The notes: generated by a model from the sequence alone, not told the origin. A stretch of DNA of 64,000 nt from Streptomyces aurantiacus (GCF_027107535.1 NZ_CP114283.1:2294001-2358000), one strand, 5' to 3'; shown: positions 1-9,118, counted from the first letter of the stretch. Numbers and translations: made by a program.

Positions 1-42
1 GACGGCCGTGACCAGCTCCGGGCGCTGGGCTTCAACGTCTGA
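1..42 (+). CDS. C-terminal 13 codons of an upstream gene
   Basis: An open frame enters from the left edge and ends at a TGA; the readable tail is DGRDQLRALGFNV. It is followed 11 bases later by a strong terminator on the same strand, which supports this being a real gene end. The tail is too short to assign a family. Confidence 0.6.
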   Translation, partial: DGRDQLRALGFNV

Positions 43-53
43 CACCCGGCTGT

Positions 54-95
54 ACGAGCGAGGCCCCCGGCATGTCCGCCGGGGGCCTCGCTCGT
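54..95. terminator. Perfect 17-bp stem, bidirectional terminator
   Basis: Bases 54-70 and 79-95 are perfect reverse complements (core GAGCGAGGCCCCCGG) around an 8-base loop. It lies between a rightward gene end and a leftward gene end, so it can serve both. There is no U-tract, as is usual for high-GC actinomycetes. Confidence 0.85.
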
Positions 96-156
96 GTGGG
101 GGCGGTGTCGCGCGTCGGCGGACACCGTGAGCGGCTCGCTCAGCCCGGTCTCTTGC

Positions 157-1002
157 TCAGCTCAATCCCTTGACCAGCCGGAACGCCGAGTCCGCCAGGT
201 AGAGCTGGTTGTACTCGGCCGGGTCCAGACGGAGCTCGAAGTTGCGGTGGCGCAGGAAGCGGCCGCGGAAGTTGTACGACTCCAGCGCGACGGCTCCGGA
301 GTGGACCGACGGGCGGGGGCAGAACGTGGCGTCCTGCTTGAAGTACTCGGAGCCGTCGTGCCGGTCCGCACGCAGGCGGAAGTTCTGGTGGCGCAGGTAG
401 CGCTTGTCGCCCAGCGAGAAGGAGACACAGCTGGAGTCGGCGATGCCGGGGACGACCTTGAAGGAGGCCTCCTGCCTGGTCCGGGACGAGCTGTGGGAGC
501 TCACCTGGTCGAGGCGTACCGAGTCGTACGAGAGGTGCCAGTAGCGGTCCGGGTAGTTGACCGCCCGGACGGACTTCAGCGGGGTGGACGGCTTGGGGGA
601 GGCGGACTTCGAGGGCCGCGTGACGGGATCGGGCTTCGCGCCGCCCTGCTGCTTGTCCTCGGGTGCGGAGGACGTGCCGTCCTCCTTCTCCTTGGGGCCC
701 TCCGGAGCGGCCAGGCCGCTCTTCCCACTCGGTGCCGTCGCGGCGGGCACGCGGGGCGTGACCGGTTCGTCCGCGGCGGACGTGGTGTTCTGCTTCTGGT
801 CCTTCGTCGACGTGCCCGTGCCGTCCTCCAGCACGGTCACCGCCGTCACGGTGGAGGCGAGGACCGCCACGAGGAGTGCTCCGGCCAGCCAGAGCCTGCG
901 TGTTCCGGGTATGCGGGACTCGTCCAGGGATTCGCCGGTCTCCCACACCTTCGGGGGGTGGGCCGACGGGTCGGGAGCCGACCCGGTCTTTCTTTCTGGC
1001 AT
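157..1002 (-). CDS. Membrane-anchored AbfB-domain protein
   Basis: This is a 281-residue protein with a cytoplasmic N-terminus, one membrane helix at about residues 37-58, a long Pro/Ser/Thr/Lys-rich linker, and an AbfB domain at about 145-281. AbfB (CBM42-type beta-trefoil) modules bind arabinofuranose side chains; the repeated blocks VNYPDRYWHL, YLRHQNFRLR and FLRHRNFELR are typical. No catalytic domain is present, so it probably anchors or senses arabinan at the cell surface. The start is chosen because GGGGGA lies seven bases before the ATG; ATGs further upstream have no ribosome site. The arabinose theme fits the cell-wall genes at the other end of the window, but a functional link is inference. 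Confidence 0.8.
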   Translation of the reverse strand: MPERKTGSAPDPSAHPPKVWETGESLDESRIPGTRRLWLAGALLVAVLASTVTAVTVLEDGTGTSTKDQKQNTTSAADEPVTPRVPAATAPSGKSGLAAPEGPKEKEDGTSSAPEDKQQGGAKPDPVTRPSKSASPKPSTPLKSVRAVNYPDRYWHLSYDSVRLDQVSSHSSSRTRQEASFKVVPGIADSSCVSFSLGDKRYLRHQNFRLRADRHDGSEYFKQDATFCPRPSVHSGAVALESYNFRGRFLRHRNFELRLDPAEYNQLYLADSAFRLVKGLS

Positions 1003-1377
1003 GCGCGGTTCCCCCAGCGTCGCCGAGGGCGGACGCGGATCGGTCATGTGTCGTGGCACAAGGGCGTGGCACAAGAAGGAGGCGGAGGTCGCGGGCACGC
1101 GGTACGGCTGTGGCCGGGGGATCCGCGTGCGCGACGAGGGGAACATTAGTGGAACCTGTGCGCTTCGAGTAAGCGTTTCTGAGAGCGGTTTCCGCCGGAA
1201 GCCGCAACGACTGTCCGACAGTTGCCGCCGATCGTCGAACGTGTCGGCCGGGAAAGATAGTTCAAGGCTTAAGGATTAGAGATCAGGGCCCTGAGGAGGC
1301 GGTTCCGGCGCCCGAAGGGGGAGTTCGGGCGCCGAAGCGGATCCACGCGTGCGGCCGGGGGGATTTCCTCTCAGGGC
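1003..1377. other. Intergenic region, no gene
   Basis: About 375 bases separate the AbfB gene from the end of the alpha/beta hydrolase gene, both leftward. The right part holds the hydrolase terminator. The left part must hold the AbfB promoter; AAGCGTTTC near 1171 loosely resembles the AGCGCTT palindromes of the pectin genes. Open frames here run antisense to the AbfB gene and show no protein-like composition. Confidence 0.5.
1306..1334 (-). terminator. Hairpin terminator after the secreted hydrolase
   Basis: CGGCGCCCGAA and TTCGGGCGCCG form a perfect 11-bp stem with a 7-base G-rich loop, 44 bases past the stop of the leftward hydrolase gene. Confidence 0.7.
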
Positions 1378-3129
1378 CTAACGCGCACCGAAGGCCGACA
1401 GGAGCGTGGCGATCCGTTCGCGGCCTCCGCCGTTCTGGACCGGGGCCGCCGTCAGGACGTCCAGGTGCTGGTAACCCGGAAGGACGATGGGGTTCTTGTC
1501 CGCCGGCACGTGGTCGGCGAGGATGCCGTCACCCGCGACGAAGGTGATCGCCGGATTGGCGGTCGGGCCTGCGGAGTGCACCATGTGCCGTGCGATTCGC
1601 GGGTCGTCCACCAGGGATATGTCCGTGATGAGCTTCGTCGGGAAGTAGTCCTCGGTGAAGTCCAGCGGCTGCTCGGAGAGACTGCGGGCCAACTCCCCGA
1701 TGTCCGACACCTCCTTGGCGGCCGTCGTGAACGGCGTGCCGTCGGCCGAGCGGTGCACCGGGTCGTCCGCCGCGCCCACCCGGTCGAAGTTGCGCCAGGT
1801 GTAGAGAGGGCCGCCCGGCTCGTCCGGGATCGCCTTCAGCTCCGTTCCGAACAGGGCGGGCGAGCCCTGGACGTCGTTCGAGACCGGGAAGTTCTTGTCG
1901 GCGATCCGGCCGCCGTCGAAGAGGCCCACGCTGGTCTGGATGAAGGACAACGGAGCCGAGTTGTCGTCCATGAAGGCGCCCAGGACCGCCTCGTTGGTGA
2001 GGCGGAAGTCGCGGATCGTCGGCTTTCCGCTCAGGAACACGGCCGCGTTCTTCGAGAACATCGTGCGGGACGTCGTCTCGATGTTGGTGTTCTCCGGCAG
2101 CGCGTCCTGGAGCGTTGACTGTGTGTCGGGTGCGGTGCGCGCGGCCAGTCCGCTGATCGCGAGCACGTTCATGATCTCCGGGTTGAGCACCGCAGGAAGC
2201 GCGAGAAAGCGGGGCAGGACGCCGGTACGCAGGCCGGCTTGTACGGCGGTGAAGCCGAGGCCCGTCTCCGGGACCATGCCCTTGGGCAGCAGGCCGCCGT
2301 CGAGGGTGCCCGAACCGCCGTTCAGGTCGTCGAGGTTGACGGCGATCGTCGTGTCCAGGGCGAAGTAGCCCGCGCACTGGTTGAAGCCCGCGTCCGCCTT
2401 CGTCGCGCTGTTCCCGTCGAAGTCCCAGGTGGAGAAGACGCCGGTGAGCACCCCGCCGAGCGAGTGCCCGCCGCACAGCACCTTCTCCTTGCGCAGCTTC
2501 TGGTCGGGCAGTTCGGCGGTCAGCAGGTCGTACTGGTCCCGGACGGTCTGCTCCAGGCCGACCTCGCCGAGCCAGCCCACCTGATCGCTCGTCAGGAATC
2601 CGTCGAAGGCGCGGCCGTCCACCTTCTGGCCCCCGTAGTAGTAGCCGACCGCCTTCCCCACGCTGCCCGTCGCGACCCCGGCGTTATCCTCCAGGCAGTT
2701 GGAGCGCCGGTCCAGCGCCCAGAACTCGATGTGGTCGCCCTGGTCCGCCGCCGCCCGCACCGTGTTGCGGGCCACGCTGTCGAAGGCGCCCGCGCCCTCC
2801 AGGATGCCGGGCTGGGCGACCAGGATCCGGTCGGCGTCGGCCGACCTCGACGGTCCGTCGGAGGAGCGGTAGCGCAGGTACGACAGCCGGTCGCAGCGCG
2901 CCGGGTGGGCCCCGACGGAGGCCGGCAGCGGGATCCGCAGCGAGACCTGGGTCTCCGTGATGCCCTTGACCGGGGACGCGGAGGACACCGGTGTCTCGGT
3001 GCGGGCCCCGTCGGCGGCGGCCGGCGCCCCGCCGGCCGAGGGTGTCGCGGTCAGCGCGGCCACGGCGAGCGCTCCCGCCGCCAGTGGGCGCAGCCACCGG
3101 GCGCGACGAGGGGGGACTCCAGTGCTCAT
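1378..3129 (-). CDS. Secreted alpha/beta hydrolase (lipase/esterase-like)
   Basis: This 583-residue protein begins with an Arg-rich stretch, a hydrophobic signal segment and a Pro/Ala-rich cleavage region, so it should be exported. A GHSLGG nucleophile elbow at about residues 221-226 (Ser223) marks the alpha/beta-hydrolase fold. Further on come GDGILADHVP and YQHLDVLTAAP, plausible for the acid and histidine regions. It is longer than simple lipases and the substrate is unknown. The start is the ATG with GGAG six bases upstream; an ATG four codons earlier lacks a ribosome site. It stands alone, with its own terminator. Confidence 0.75.
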   Translation of the reverse strand: MSTGVPPRRARWLRPLAAGALAVAALTATPSAGGAPAAADGARTETPVSSASPVKGITETQVSLRIPLPASVGAHPARCDRLSYLRYRSSDGPSRSADADRILVAQPGILEGAGAFDSVARNTVRAAADQGDHIEFWALDRRSNCLEDNAGVATGSVGKAVGYYYGGQKVDGRAFDGFLTSDQVGWLGEVGLEQTVRDQYDLLTAELPDQKLRKEKVLCGGHSLGGVLTGVFSTWDFDGNSATKADAGFNQCAGYFALDTTIAVNLDDLNGGSGTLDGGLLPKGMVPETGLGFTAVQAGLRTGVLPRFLALPAVLNPEIMNVLAISGLAARTAPDTQSTLQDALPENTNIETTSRTMFSKNAAVFLSGKPTIRDFRLTNEAVLGAFMDDNSAPLSFIQTSVGLFDGGRIADKNFPVSNDVQGSPALFGTELKAIPDEPGGPLYTWRNFDRVGAADDPVHRSADGTPFTTAAKEVSDIGELARSLSEQPLDFTEDYFPTKLITDISLVDDPRIARHMVHSAGPTANPAITFVAGDGILADHVPADKNPIVLPGYQHLDVLTAAPVQNGGGRERIATLLSAFGAR

Positions 3130-3326
3130 GTTTGTCTCCATGGGTGCGACAGCGGTCCGGAGTGCCGCACAGTAACCAGCGGTAACTGCCCTGTTCCATA
3201 AGGAAAACGAGCGAACGAGGGAAGCTCGGTGCGCACATTCGCACAGCCGGCCGTCGCGGGGTCCGCGTGGCGCCGACGGGGACCGCGGCCACGGGAGGTG
3301 CGCGTCCCGGACGGGCTTTCCGGTTC

Positions 3327-3367
3327 TGCGTACGGGCGTACATATCGATGCGTACCTTCGTACGCAT
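3327..3367. promoter_or_regulatory. Two tandem GTAC-N4-GTAC operators over a leaderless start
   Basis: TGCGTACgggcGTACATA (3327-3344) and ATGCGTACcttcGTACGCAT (3348-3367) are inverted repeats of the same type, centred 22 bp (two helical turns) apart. The second is perfect and includes the ATG of the SMR gene. Two dimers on one face of the DNA is a QacR/TetR-like arrangement, so the TetR gene downstream is the likely ligand. TACCTT at 3353-3358 could be the -10 of a leaderless transcript. Confidence 0.7.
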
Positions 3368-3686
3368 GGGATACGCGCTGCTCACCGGAGCCATCGCCGC
3401 GGAAGTGGCCGCCACGACCGCCATGAAGTACAGCGACGGCTTCAGCAAGCTCTGGCCGTCCGTGCTGACCGCCCTCGGCTACATCATCGCCTTCGTACTG
3501 CTCGCGCAGACGCTCAAGACCGTGTCCGTCGGCACGGCGTACGCGATCTGGTCCGGGCTCGGCACGGCGGCCATCGTGGTGATCGGGATCGTGTTCCTCG
3601 GGGAGGGGCTGAGCTTCACCAAGTTCGCCGGAACAGCGCTGATCATCGGCGGGGTCGTCGTGCTGAACGTGGGCGGGGCGCACTGA
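3366..3686 (+). CDS. SMR-family multidrug efflux protein (EmrE/QacC-like)
   Basis: This 106-residue protein has four predicted membrane helices and aligns with EmrE through its length. It has the membrane-embedded glutamate in GAIAAEVAATTAMK (Glu13, equivalent to EmrE Glu14), the WPS motif after helix 1, the YAIWSGLGT signature of helix 3 and a closing GVVVLNVGG. The family works as an antiparallel dimer exchanging protons for cationic drugs. The start is the ATG that gives the family N-terminus; it has no Shine-Dalgarno sequence and lies inside the operator, so a leaderless mRNA is likely. The TetR gene follows 22 bases later and probably represses both. Confidence 0.9.
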   Translation: MGYALLTGAIAAEVAATTAMKYSDGFSKLWPSVLTALGYIIAFVLLAQTLKTVSVGTAYAIWSGLGTAAIVVIGIVFLGEGLSFTKFAGTALIIGGVVVLNVGGAH

Positions 3687-3708
3687 TGACTTCGGGCGGC
3701 GGCCGCTG

Positions 3709-4245
3709 ATGGCCCGGCGTTACGACCCCGCGCGACGGCAGAGGATCATCGACGCGGCGATCCGCGTCGTGGCCGCCAGGGGTATCGCCGGACTGAGCCA
3801 CCGCTCGGTGGCGGCCGAGGCGGATGTGCCGCTCGGCTCGACGACGTACCACTTCCGGACCCTCGACGAGCTGATGGTCGCCGCGCTGCGGCAGGCGAAC
3901 GAGGGCTTCGCGCGGGTGCTCGCCGCGAGGGGCTCCTTCGAGGACACCGACGCCGACCTGGCCGGCGAACTCGCCGCGGTGACGGGCGAGTGGCTGGCGG
4001 GCGACCGCGCCGGGGCGGAGCTCGAGTACGAGCTGTACCTCGCCGCCCTGCGCCGCCCCGCCCTGCGCCCCGTCGCCGCCGAATGGTGCCACGACCTCGC
4101 CGACCGCATCGGCCGCCGCACGGACCAGGCCACCGCGCGGGCGCTCGTCGCGCTGGTGGACGGCATCTGTCTGCAGGTGCTCCTGACGGGCACGGAGTAC
4201 GACGAGGCGTACGCCCGCGAGATGCTGGCGCGGATGATCCCCTGA
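3709..4245 (+). CDS. TetR-family repressor of the SMR gene
   Basis: This 178-residue protein has an N-terminal TetR helix-turn-helix at about residues 10-55, with IIDAAIRVVAARG followed by the recognition helix around VPLGSTTYHF. The C-terminal part is a helical ligand-binding domain. It lies directly behind the efflux gene, and the tandem palindromes upstream of that gene are the probable operators, giving drug-inducible autoregulated expression. Ligand identity cannot be read from sequence. Confidence 0.88.
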   Translation: MARRYDPARRQRIIDAAIRVVAARGIAGLSHRSVAAEADVPLGSTTYHFRTLDELMVAALRQANEGFARVLAARGSFEDTDADLAGELAAVTGEWLAGDRAGAELEYELYLAALRRPALRPVAAEWCHDLADRIGRRTDQATARALVALVDGICLQVLLTGTEYDEAYAREMLARMIP

Positions 4246-4387
4246 ACCCACCCCCTCTGCGTCCCCTTCCCGCGCTGCCCGCCTTCGGCCCTCTCCCTCC
4301 GTCCGCCGCGCGGGAACCGTGAACCTTCCGCCGCCCTGCGGGGAACAGGCGGTGAAAGGCTCGGCACGACCAACAGGGGGAGGACTT

Positions 4388-4981
4388 GTGACCGGACCAC
4401 CGGCACCGGAGGCCGAGGTGCACGACGACGCCGAGGTCGTCGCCCAGTCTCTGGAGCAACCGGAGCTGTTCGCCCGGCTCTACGACCGGTACGCGCCGGA
4501 CATCCACCGGTACGTGACCCGGCGGCTCGGGGACGGGGCGGCCGACGACATCACGGCGGACACGTTCCTCACGGCGTTCCGGATCCGCACCCGCTACGAC
4601 CTGACCCGGGCCAACGCGCGCCCCTGGCTCTACGGCATCGCGGGCAACCTCATCGGCAAGCAGCGCCGCACCGAGGTCCGGGCCCTCAGGGCACTGGCCC
4701 GGACCGGGACCGACCCGGTCGCCGCGTCATGGGTGGAGGAGACCGAGAACCGCGTCGCCGCGCAGGCACCGCTCGCCGGCGCCCTGGCCGCACTGCCGGC
4801 GGGGGACCGGCACGTGCTGCTGCTCGTCGCCTGGGCCGACCTCACGTACCAGGAGGTCGCGGAGGCCCTGGACATACCCGTCGGGACGGTCCGCTCCCGG
4901 CTCAACAGAGCCCGGCGCAAGGTGCGTACCGCCCTGGGCGCCGATCCCGCATTCGTACCGGACACCCCGGAGGTGATCTGA
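4388..4981 (+). CDS. ECF-type RNA polymerase sigma factor
   Basis: This 197-residue protein has sigma region 2 at about residues 30-95 (LFARLYDRYAPDIHRYV, DDITADTFLTAF, WLYGIAGNLI) and region 4 at about 135-185 (LPAGDRHVLLLVAW, EVAEALDIPVGTVRSRLNRARRK). It lacks regions 1 and 3, as ECF factors do. The GTG start is supported by GGGGGAGGA just upstream. The next gene begins one base after the stop, so the two are co-translated; the partner is a membrane protein that may act as anti-sigma. Confidence 0.9.
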   Translation: MTGPPAPEAEVHDDAEVVAQSLEQPELFARLYDRYAPDIHRYVTRRLGDGAADDITADTFLTAFRIRTRYDLTRANARPWLYGIAGNLIGKQRRTEVRALRALARTGTDPVAASWVEETENRVAAQAPLAGALAALPAGDRHVLLLVAWADLTYQEVAEALDIPVGTVRSRLNRARRKVRTALGADPAFVPDTPEVI

Positions 4982-4982
4982 C

Positions 4983-5963
4983 ATGGACGAGATGACCGAG
5001 GTACGGAACCTCCGTGCGGATGCGCCCGTCCCGGACCGGGCGCGGCTCGCCCCCGGGCGCGCGCGACTGGCCGAGGCGGCGACGACGGGATGGCGGTCCC
5101 ACGCGGTGTGGGGGCGCCGGAAGTTCGTCATCGCCGCCGTCGTGGCATCGGTGACCGCGGTCGCCGTCACGGCGTCCGTGCTGGCGGAGGGCAGCGACTC
5201 CGGCCGGACGGTCCGGCCCGCGGCCTCCCCGAGCGTCAGCCTGAAGGGGATGAGCGCGGCCGAGCTGCTGGAACGGGCGGCCCGGGCGGTGGAGCGGCAG
5301 GGACCGGTCACGGTGCCGCGCGCCAAGCAGTGGATCTACACCGAGACCGTCCAGGAGGACGGACGGAAGCCCCCCGAGGAGGGGCGGACGAACCACTTCA
5401 GCTCCCGGCAGTGGATCCGCTACGACGGCAGCGCCATCGGCTCCGTCCTGCCCATGCCGGGGGCGAAGCTCGAGATCCGCAGCATGCGGCTGGAGAACGG
5501 GGGAGAGGGCGACGACCGCTCGCCGCGCGAGATGTACCGGTTCATGACCACCGTGCCGGCCGACGGTGAGAAGGCGCTCGAGGTGATCCGCGACGAGCAC
5601 GCGATCGGGGACATCGAGGGAGAGACCGAGACGCAGCGGGACTACCGGGAGATCAGCGTCCTCCTCGACACCCAGGTGATGCCGTCCGAAGGGCTGGCCG
5701 GGCTCTACCGCGCGCTCGCGACCCTGCCGGGCGGCGAGGTCACCGACCACGTCGTACGGAACGCCGCCGGACGCCCGGTGATCGCACTGCGGTACGAGGG
5801 GACGGACGCCGGGCCGAAGGGCCTGAACATGGGAGACGAGTGGCTGCTCGACCCGCAGACCTACCGGGTCGTCGGCAGGCGGCTCACCGAGGGCGGCAAG
5901 GTCGTCGGCGGCAACTCGACCGTGGCCATGGCGGTGGTCGACAAGGCCGGCCGTCGCAGCTGA
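4983..5963 (+). CDS. CU044_5270-like membrane protein, possible anti-sigma
   Basis: This 326-residue protein has a short cytoplasmic N-terminus, one transmembrane helix at about 48-67, and an extracytoplasmic region of about 255 residues without catalytic motifs. It resembles the CU044_5270 family that repeatedly accompanies actinobacterial ECF sigma genes. Repeated pieces such as WIYTETVQED and GLAGLYRALATLPG are typical of that family. No zinc anti-sigma motif is visible in the N-terminus, so anti-sigma activity is inferred from gene order and topology only. Confidence 0.7.
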   Translation: MDEMTEVRNLRADAPVPDRARLAPGRARLAEAATTGWRSHAVWGRRKFVIAAVVASVTAVAVTASVLAEGSDSGRTVRPAASPSVSLKGMSAAELLERAARAVERQGPVTVPRAKQWIYTETVQEDGRKPPEEGRTNHFSSRQWIRYDGSAIGSVLPMPGAKLEIRSMRLENGGEGDDRSPREMYRFMTTVPADGEKALEVIRDEHAIGDIEGETETQRDYREISVLLDTQVMPSEGLAGLYRALATLPGGEVTDHVVRNAAGRPVIALRYEGTDAGPKGLNMGDEWLLDPQTYRVVGRRLTEGGKVVGGNSTVAMAVVDKAGRRS

Positions 5964-6126
5964 CCCCATGAGCACGGGCGGTCCGCGCCACGGGGGTGCG
6001 AGGACCGCCCGGACACCCGGCCGGACGCGCTCGGGGAACGGACGCCACGCCCGTTCGGCGCCCGTTCCCTGAGACGGCCCGTCCACGAGTTCGCCCGGAC
6101 GGCTCCGCGCCCGTTAGGTTTCCCTC

Positions 6127-7116
6127 ATGACCGACACGACTGCTACACGCACCACCGGCGCCGTCGCCGCCGGGCTCGCCACGATCGCCACCGACGGCAC
6201 CGTCCTCGACACGTGGTACCCGGCTCCCGAACTGGTCGCCGAGCCCGGCCCCTCCGGCTCCGAGCGGCTGCCCGCCGAACGCGCGGTGGAACTGCTCGGC
6301 GAGGGCGCCGTGAAGGCGATCGGCCCGGACGCCCGCCGGGGCGTCGAAGTGGTCGCGGTCCGTACGGTCATCGCCTCGCTCGACGAGAAGCCGGTCGACG
6401 CGCACGACGCCTACCTGCGCCTGCACCTGCTCTCGCACCGGCTGGTGAAGCCGCACGGGCAGAGCCTCGACGGGCTGTTCGCCCACCTCGCCAACGTCGC
6501 CTGGACCTCGCTCGGCCCGGTCGCGGTGGACGATGTGGAGAAGGCCCGGCTGAACGCCCGCGCCGAGGGCCTCCACCTGGCCGTGACGTCCATCGACAAG
6601 TTCCCGCGCATGACCGACTACGTGGCGCCGAAGGGCGTCCGCATCGCCGACGCCGACCGGGTCCGTCTCGGCGCGCACCTCGCCGAGGGCACCACGGTCA
6701 TGCACGAGGGCTTCGTGAACTTCAACGCCGGCACGCTCGGCACGTCGATGGTCGAGGGCCGTATCTCCGCCGGTGTCGTGGTCGGCGACGGCTCGGACAT
6801 CGGCGGCGGCGCCTCCACCATGGGCACGCTGTCGGGTGGCGGCAACGTCCGCATCACCATCGGCGAGCGCTGCCTGATCGGGGCGGAGGCGGGCGTCGGC
6901 ATCGCCCTCGGTGACGAGTGCGTCGTCGAGGCCGGGCTGTACGTCACCGCCGGGACCCGGGTCACGATGCCCGACGGCCAGATCGTCAAGGCCCGTGAGC
7001 TGTCCGGTGCCTCCAACATCCTGTTCCGCCGCAACTCGGTCACCGGGAAGGTGGAGGCGCGGCCGAACAACGCGGTGTGGGGCGGCCTCAACGAGGTGCT
7101 CCACAGCCACAACTGA
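6127..7116 (+). CDS. dapD: 2,3,4,5-tetrahydropyridine-2,6-dicarboxylate N-succinyltransferase
   Basis: This enzyme transfers succinyl from succinyl-CoA to tetrahydrodipicolinate in lysine/meso-diaminopimelate synthesis. The 329-residue length and the signature [20 protein letters not shown] are those of the actinobacterial DapD branch. Residues of about 170-290 form a hexapeptide-repeat left-handed beta helix ([35 protein letters not shown]). The start has no strong ribosome site and may be leaderless. A clear terminator follows; it is monocistronic. Confidence 0.95.
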   Translation: MTDTTATRTTGAVAAGLATIATDGTVLDTWYPAPELVAEPGPSGSERLPAERAVELLGEGAVKAIGPDARRGVEVVAVRTVIASLDEKPVDAHDAYLRLHLLSHRLVKPHGQSLDGLFAHLANVAWTSLGPVAVDDVEKARLNARAEGLHLAVTSIDKFPRMTDYVAPKGVRIADADRVRLGAHLAEGTTVMHEGFVNFNAGTLGTSMVEGRISAGVVVGDGSDIGGGASTMGTLSGGGNVRITIGERCLIGAEAGVGIALGDECVVEAGLYVTAGTRVTMPDGQIVKARELSGASNILFRRNSVTGKVEARPNNAVWGGLNEVLHSHN

Positions 7117-7138
7117 GCCGCGCCGCGACCTGCTCGAA

Positions 7139-7174
7139 CCGAGCGCCCTCCCACAGCCGTGGGAGGGCGCTCGG
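7139..7174 (+). terminator. dapD terminator
   Basis: A perfect 15-bp stem (7139-7153 with 7160-7174, CCGAGCGCCCTCCCA) and a CAGCCG loop lie 22 bases after the dapD stop. Confidence 0.9.
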
Positions 7175-7227
7175 CGTTGTGCGGGCACCCGCCGGCCCGC
7201 GCGCCGCGGCCGGAGCCGACCGGACCG

Positions 7228-7240
7228 TGAGAATTTCTCA
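7228..7240. promoter_or_regulatory. TGAGAATTTCTCA palindrome upstream of a sigma gene
   Basis: This is an AT-rich 13-bp palindrome in a GC-rich intergenic region, about 85 bases before the second sigma factor gene. It may be an operator or part of its promoter; function is unproven. Confidence 0.35.
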
Positions 7241-7325
7241 TCGCATGCGGCATAGCGGCAGGCACCCCCGCGCGTCAGTACGAGTGGGAGCGGGGGGACG
7301 AACCCGCGGGGAAGAGAAGGTGACG

Positions 7326-7883
7326 ATGGATGCCCAGGGGCACGAGCGGTTCCATGAGTTCGTGGAGAACCGGTCGTCGGCGCTGCTGAAGACAGCTGTG
7401 CTGCTCAGCGGCGGGGACCGGCACGCGGCCGAGGACCTGTTGCAGAACGCGTTGATCAAGGCCGCCGGGCGGTGGCATCGGATCGACGAGCCGGAGGCGT
7501 ACGTACGGCAGATCCTGTACCGGCAGCAGGTGAGCCGGTGGCGGCTGAAGTGGCGGCGGCGGGAACTGACCGTCGCCGAGCCGCCCGAGGCGACGGGCGG
7601 CGCCGACGCCTCCTCCGCCACCGAGCTGCGGATCGTGATGCGGGGAGCGCTGGCGCGGCTCACCGCCCGGCAGCGGACCGTGCTCGTGCTGCGGTACTTC
7701 GAGGACCTGCCGGAGGCCGACGTGGCCCGCATCCTCGGCTGCTCGGTCGGGACCGTGCGGTCCACCACACACCGCTCGCTCGCCCGGCTGCGCGCCCTGG
7801 CGCCGGAGCTGGCCGTCCTCGGCCTGTCCGACGCCGAACAGAACCCGTCCCGTGACTTCTCGCCAGTGGAGGTACGTCCGTGA
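7326..7883 (+). CDS. SigE-family ECF sigma factor
   Basis: This 185-residue protein belongs to the compact SigE (TIGR02983-type) actinobacterial group. Region 2 is visible as RHAAEDLLQNALIKAAGRW and YVRQILYRQQVSRWR, and region 4 as LTARQRTVLVLRYFEDL with GCSVGTVRSTTHRSLARLR. The ATG has AGAAGG five bases upstream; an in-frame GTG two codons earlier is possible. Its stop overlaps the start of the following membrane protein by four bases, so the pair is translationally coupled. Confidence 0.9.
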   Translation: MDAQGHERFHEFVENRSSALLKTAVLLSGGDRHAAEDLLQNALIKAAGRWHRIDEPEAYVRQILYRQQVSRWRLKWRRRELTVAEPPEATGGADASSATELRIVMRGALARLTARQRTVLVLRYFEDLPEADVARILGCSVGTVRSTTHRSLARLRALAPELAVLGLSDAEQNPSRDFSPVEVRP

Positions 7884-9118
7884 ACATGGATCAGCTCGTC
7901 CGCGACGCCCTGCACGAGCAGGCCTCGGAGACCACGACCCCGCAGCCCGGCTTCGCGGGCCGCGTCCTCGCCGTCCGCCGCCGCCGCCGTACCCGTACGA
8001 TCGCCGGCGCCGCGGTCGCCACGGCGGTCGCCGTCGCCGTCGGAGTGGCCGTCCCGGTCCTGTACGACGGCAAGGACGAGTCGCGGCTCGCCACCCAGAT
8101 GAACCAGAGCGACATCATCGCCCACCCGGACCAGACACCCCCGCGCGACTTCATCGCGGTGGGCGACACCGCGATGGCCGCCTACTACACGGCCGGCACC
8201 GTCCTGACGGGCGCGGACCGGGGCGTGTTCCAGCGCAGCTACCACCTGCTCGACCAGAAGACCGGCAAGTACGTGAAGAGCCCGAAGTGGTCCTTCCTGG
8301 ACGTCGCTCCCGGCATGCGCACCGCCGCCGTCCTGGAGAAAGGGCTGCCCACCAAGCGGATCGGGCTGCTCGACCTGCTCACCGGCGAGGTCGAGCGCTG
8401 GATCACCGTCGACCGCGCCGTCGCGGGCGTCAGCTTCTCGGCCGACGGCAGCAAGCTCGTGGCGACGACGTACAGCAAGAACCCCGACATGCAGGAGCTG
8501 GCTCCCAACGACGCCGACGGGGACGGCAAGAAGAACGACTGGGGACCGCAGTGGGGCGAGTCGCACCGGACCGGCTTCTACGTCCTCGACGCCGACTCCG
8601 GCAAGGGATCCTGGAGCAAGGTCACGGTGCACAAGAACGACGACGACATGCCCGGGGGGTCCCTCAACGCCCGCCAGGACTTCGCCTTCAGCGCCGACGC
8701 CAAGCTGGTGTACTCGGGGCTCATCATGGAACCCAACGTGCAGTACTACGACTTCGAGGGCAACGAGGTCGCCACGCCGGCCAAGGAGAAGTACCTGCAC
8801 TGGTCCGTCGACGCCCGCCTCTCCCCGGACGGCAAGCTCGCCGCCGGCGACTTCGCGGGCGGCATCAAGACCACCGCGTCCGAGATCAACGACCCCTACA
8901 CCGGCAAGCGGCTCCACAAGATCCCCGGCCAGCAGTTGCTCGCCTGGGCCGACAACAAGCGGCTCATCGCCTGGGACATCACACCCGGCTCGAACGAGTT
9001 CCACAACCGGCTCGTGCTCGTCACGATCGGCAGTGACAAGACCATCCCGCTGAGCGGTTTCCGCAAGGGGAACGACGGCGCGCCCGGGCGCTGGAACCCG
9101 GTCTTCGCCGCCCGCTGA
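7880..9118 (+). CDS. Membrane-anchored beta-propeller-like protein coupled to the sigma factor
   Basis: This 412-residue protein has a 39-residue cytoplasmic N-terminus ending in RRRRRTRT, a transmembrane helix at about 40-61, and a large outer domain. That domain has repeats of the kind GVSFSADGSKLVATTYSKN, FAFSADAKLVYSGL and ARLSPDGKLAAGDF, typical of WD40/TolB-like propeller blades. The GTG start overlaps the sigma stop and has GGAGG seven bases upstream. The placement suggests that it senses or restrains the sigma factor, but no known anti-sigma motif is present. Confidence 0.75.
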   Translation: MNMDQLVRDALHEQASETTTPQPGFAGRVLAVRRRRRTRTIAGAAVATAVAVAVGVAVPVLYDGKDESRLATQMNQSDIIAHPDQTPPRDFIAVGDTAMAAYYTAGTVLTGADRGVFQRSYHLLDQKTGKYVKSPKWSFLDVAPGMRTAAVLEKGLPTKRIGLLDLLTGEVERWITVDRAVAGVSFSADGSKLVATTYSKNPDMQELAPNDADGDGKKNDWGPQWGESHRTGFYVLDADSGKGSWSKVTVHKNDDDMPGGSLNARQDFAFSADAKLVYSGLIMEPNVQYYDFEGNEVATPAKEKYLHWSVDARLSPDGKLAAGDFAGGIKTTASEINDPYTGKRLHKIPGQQLLAWADNKRLIAWDITPGSNEFHNRLVLVTIGSDKTIPLSGFRKGNDGAPGRWNPVFAAR

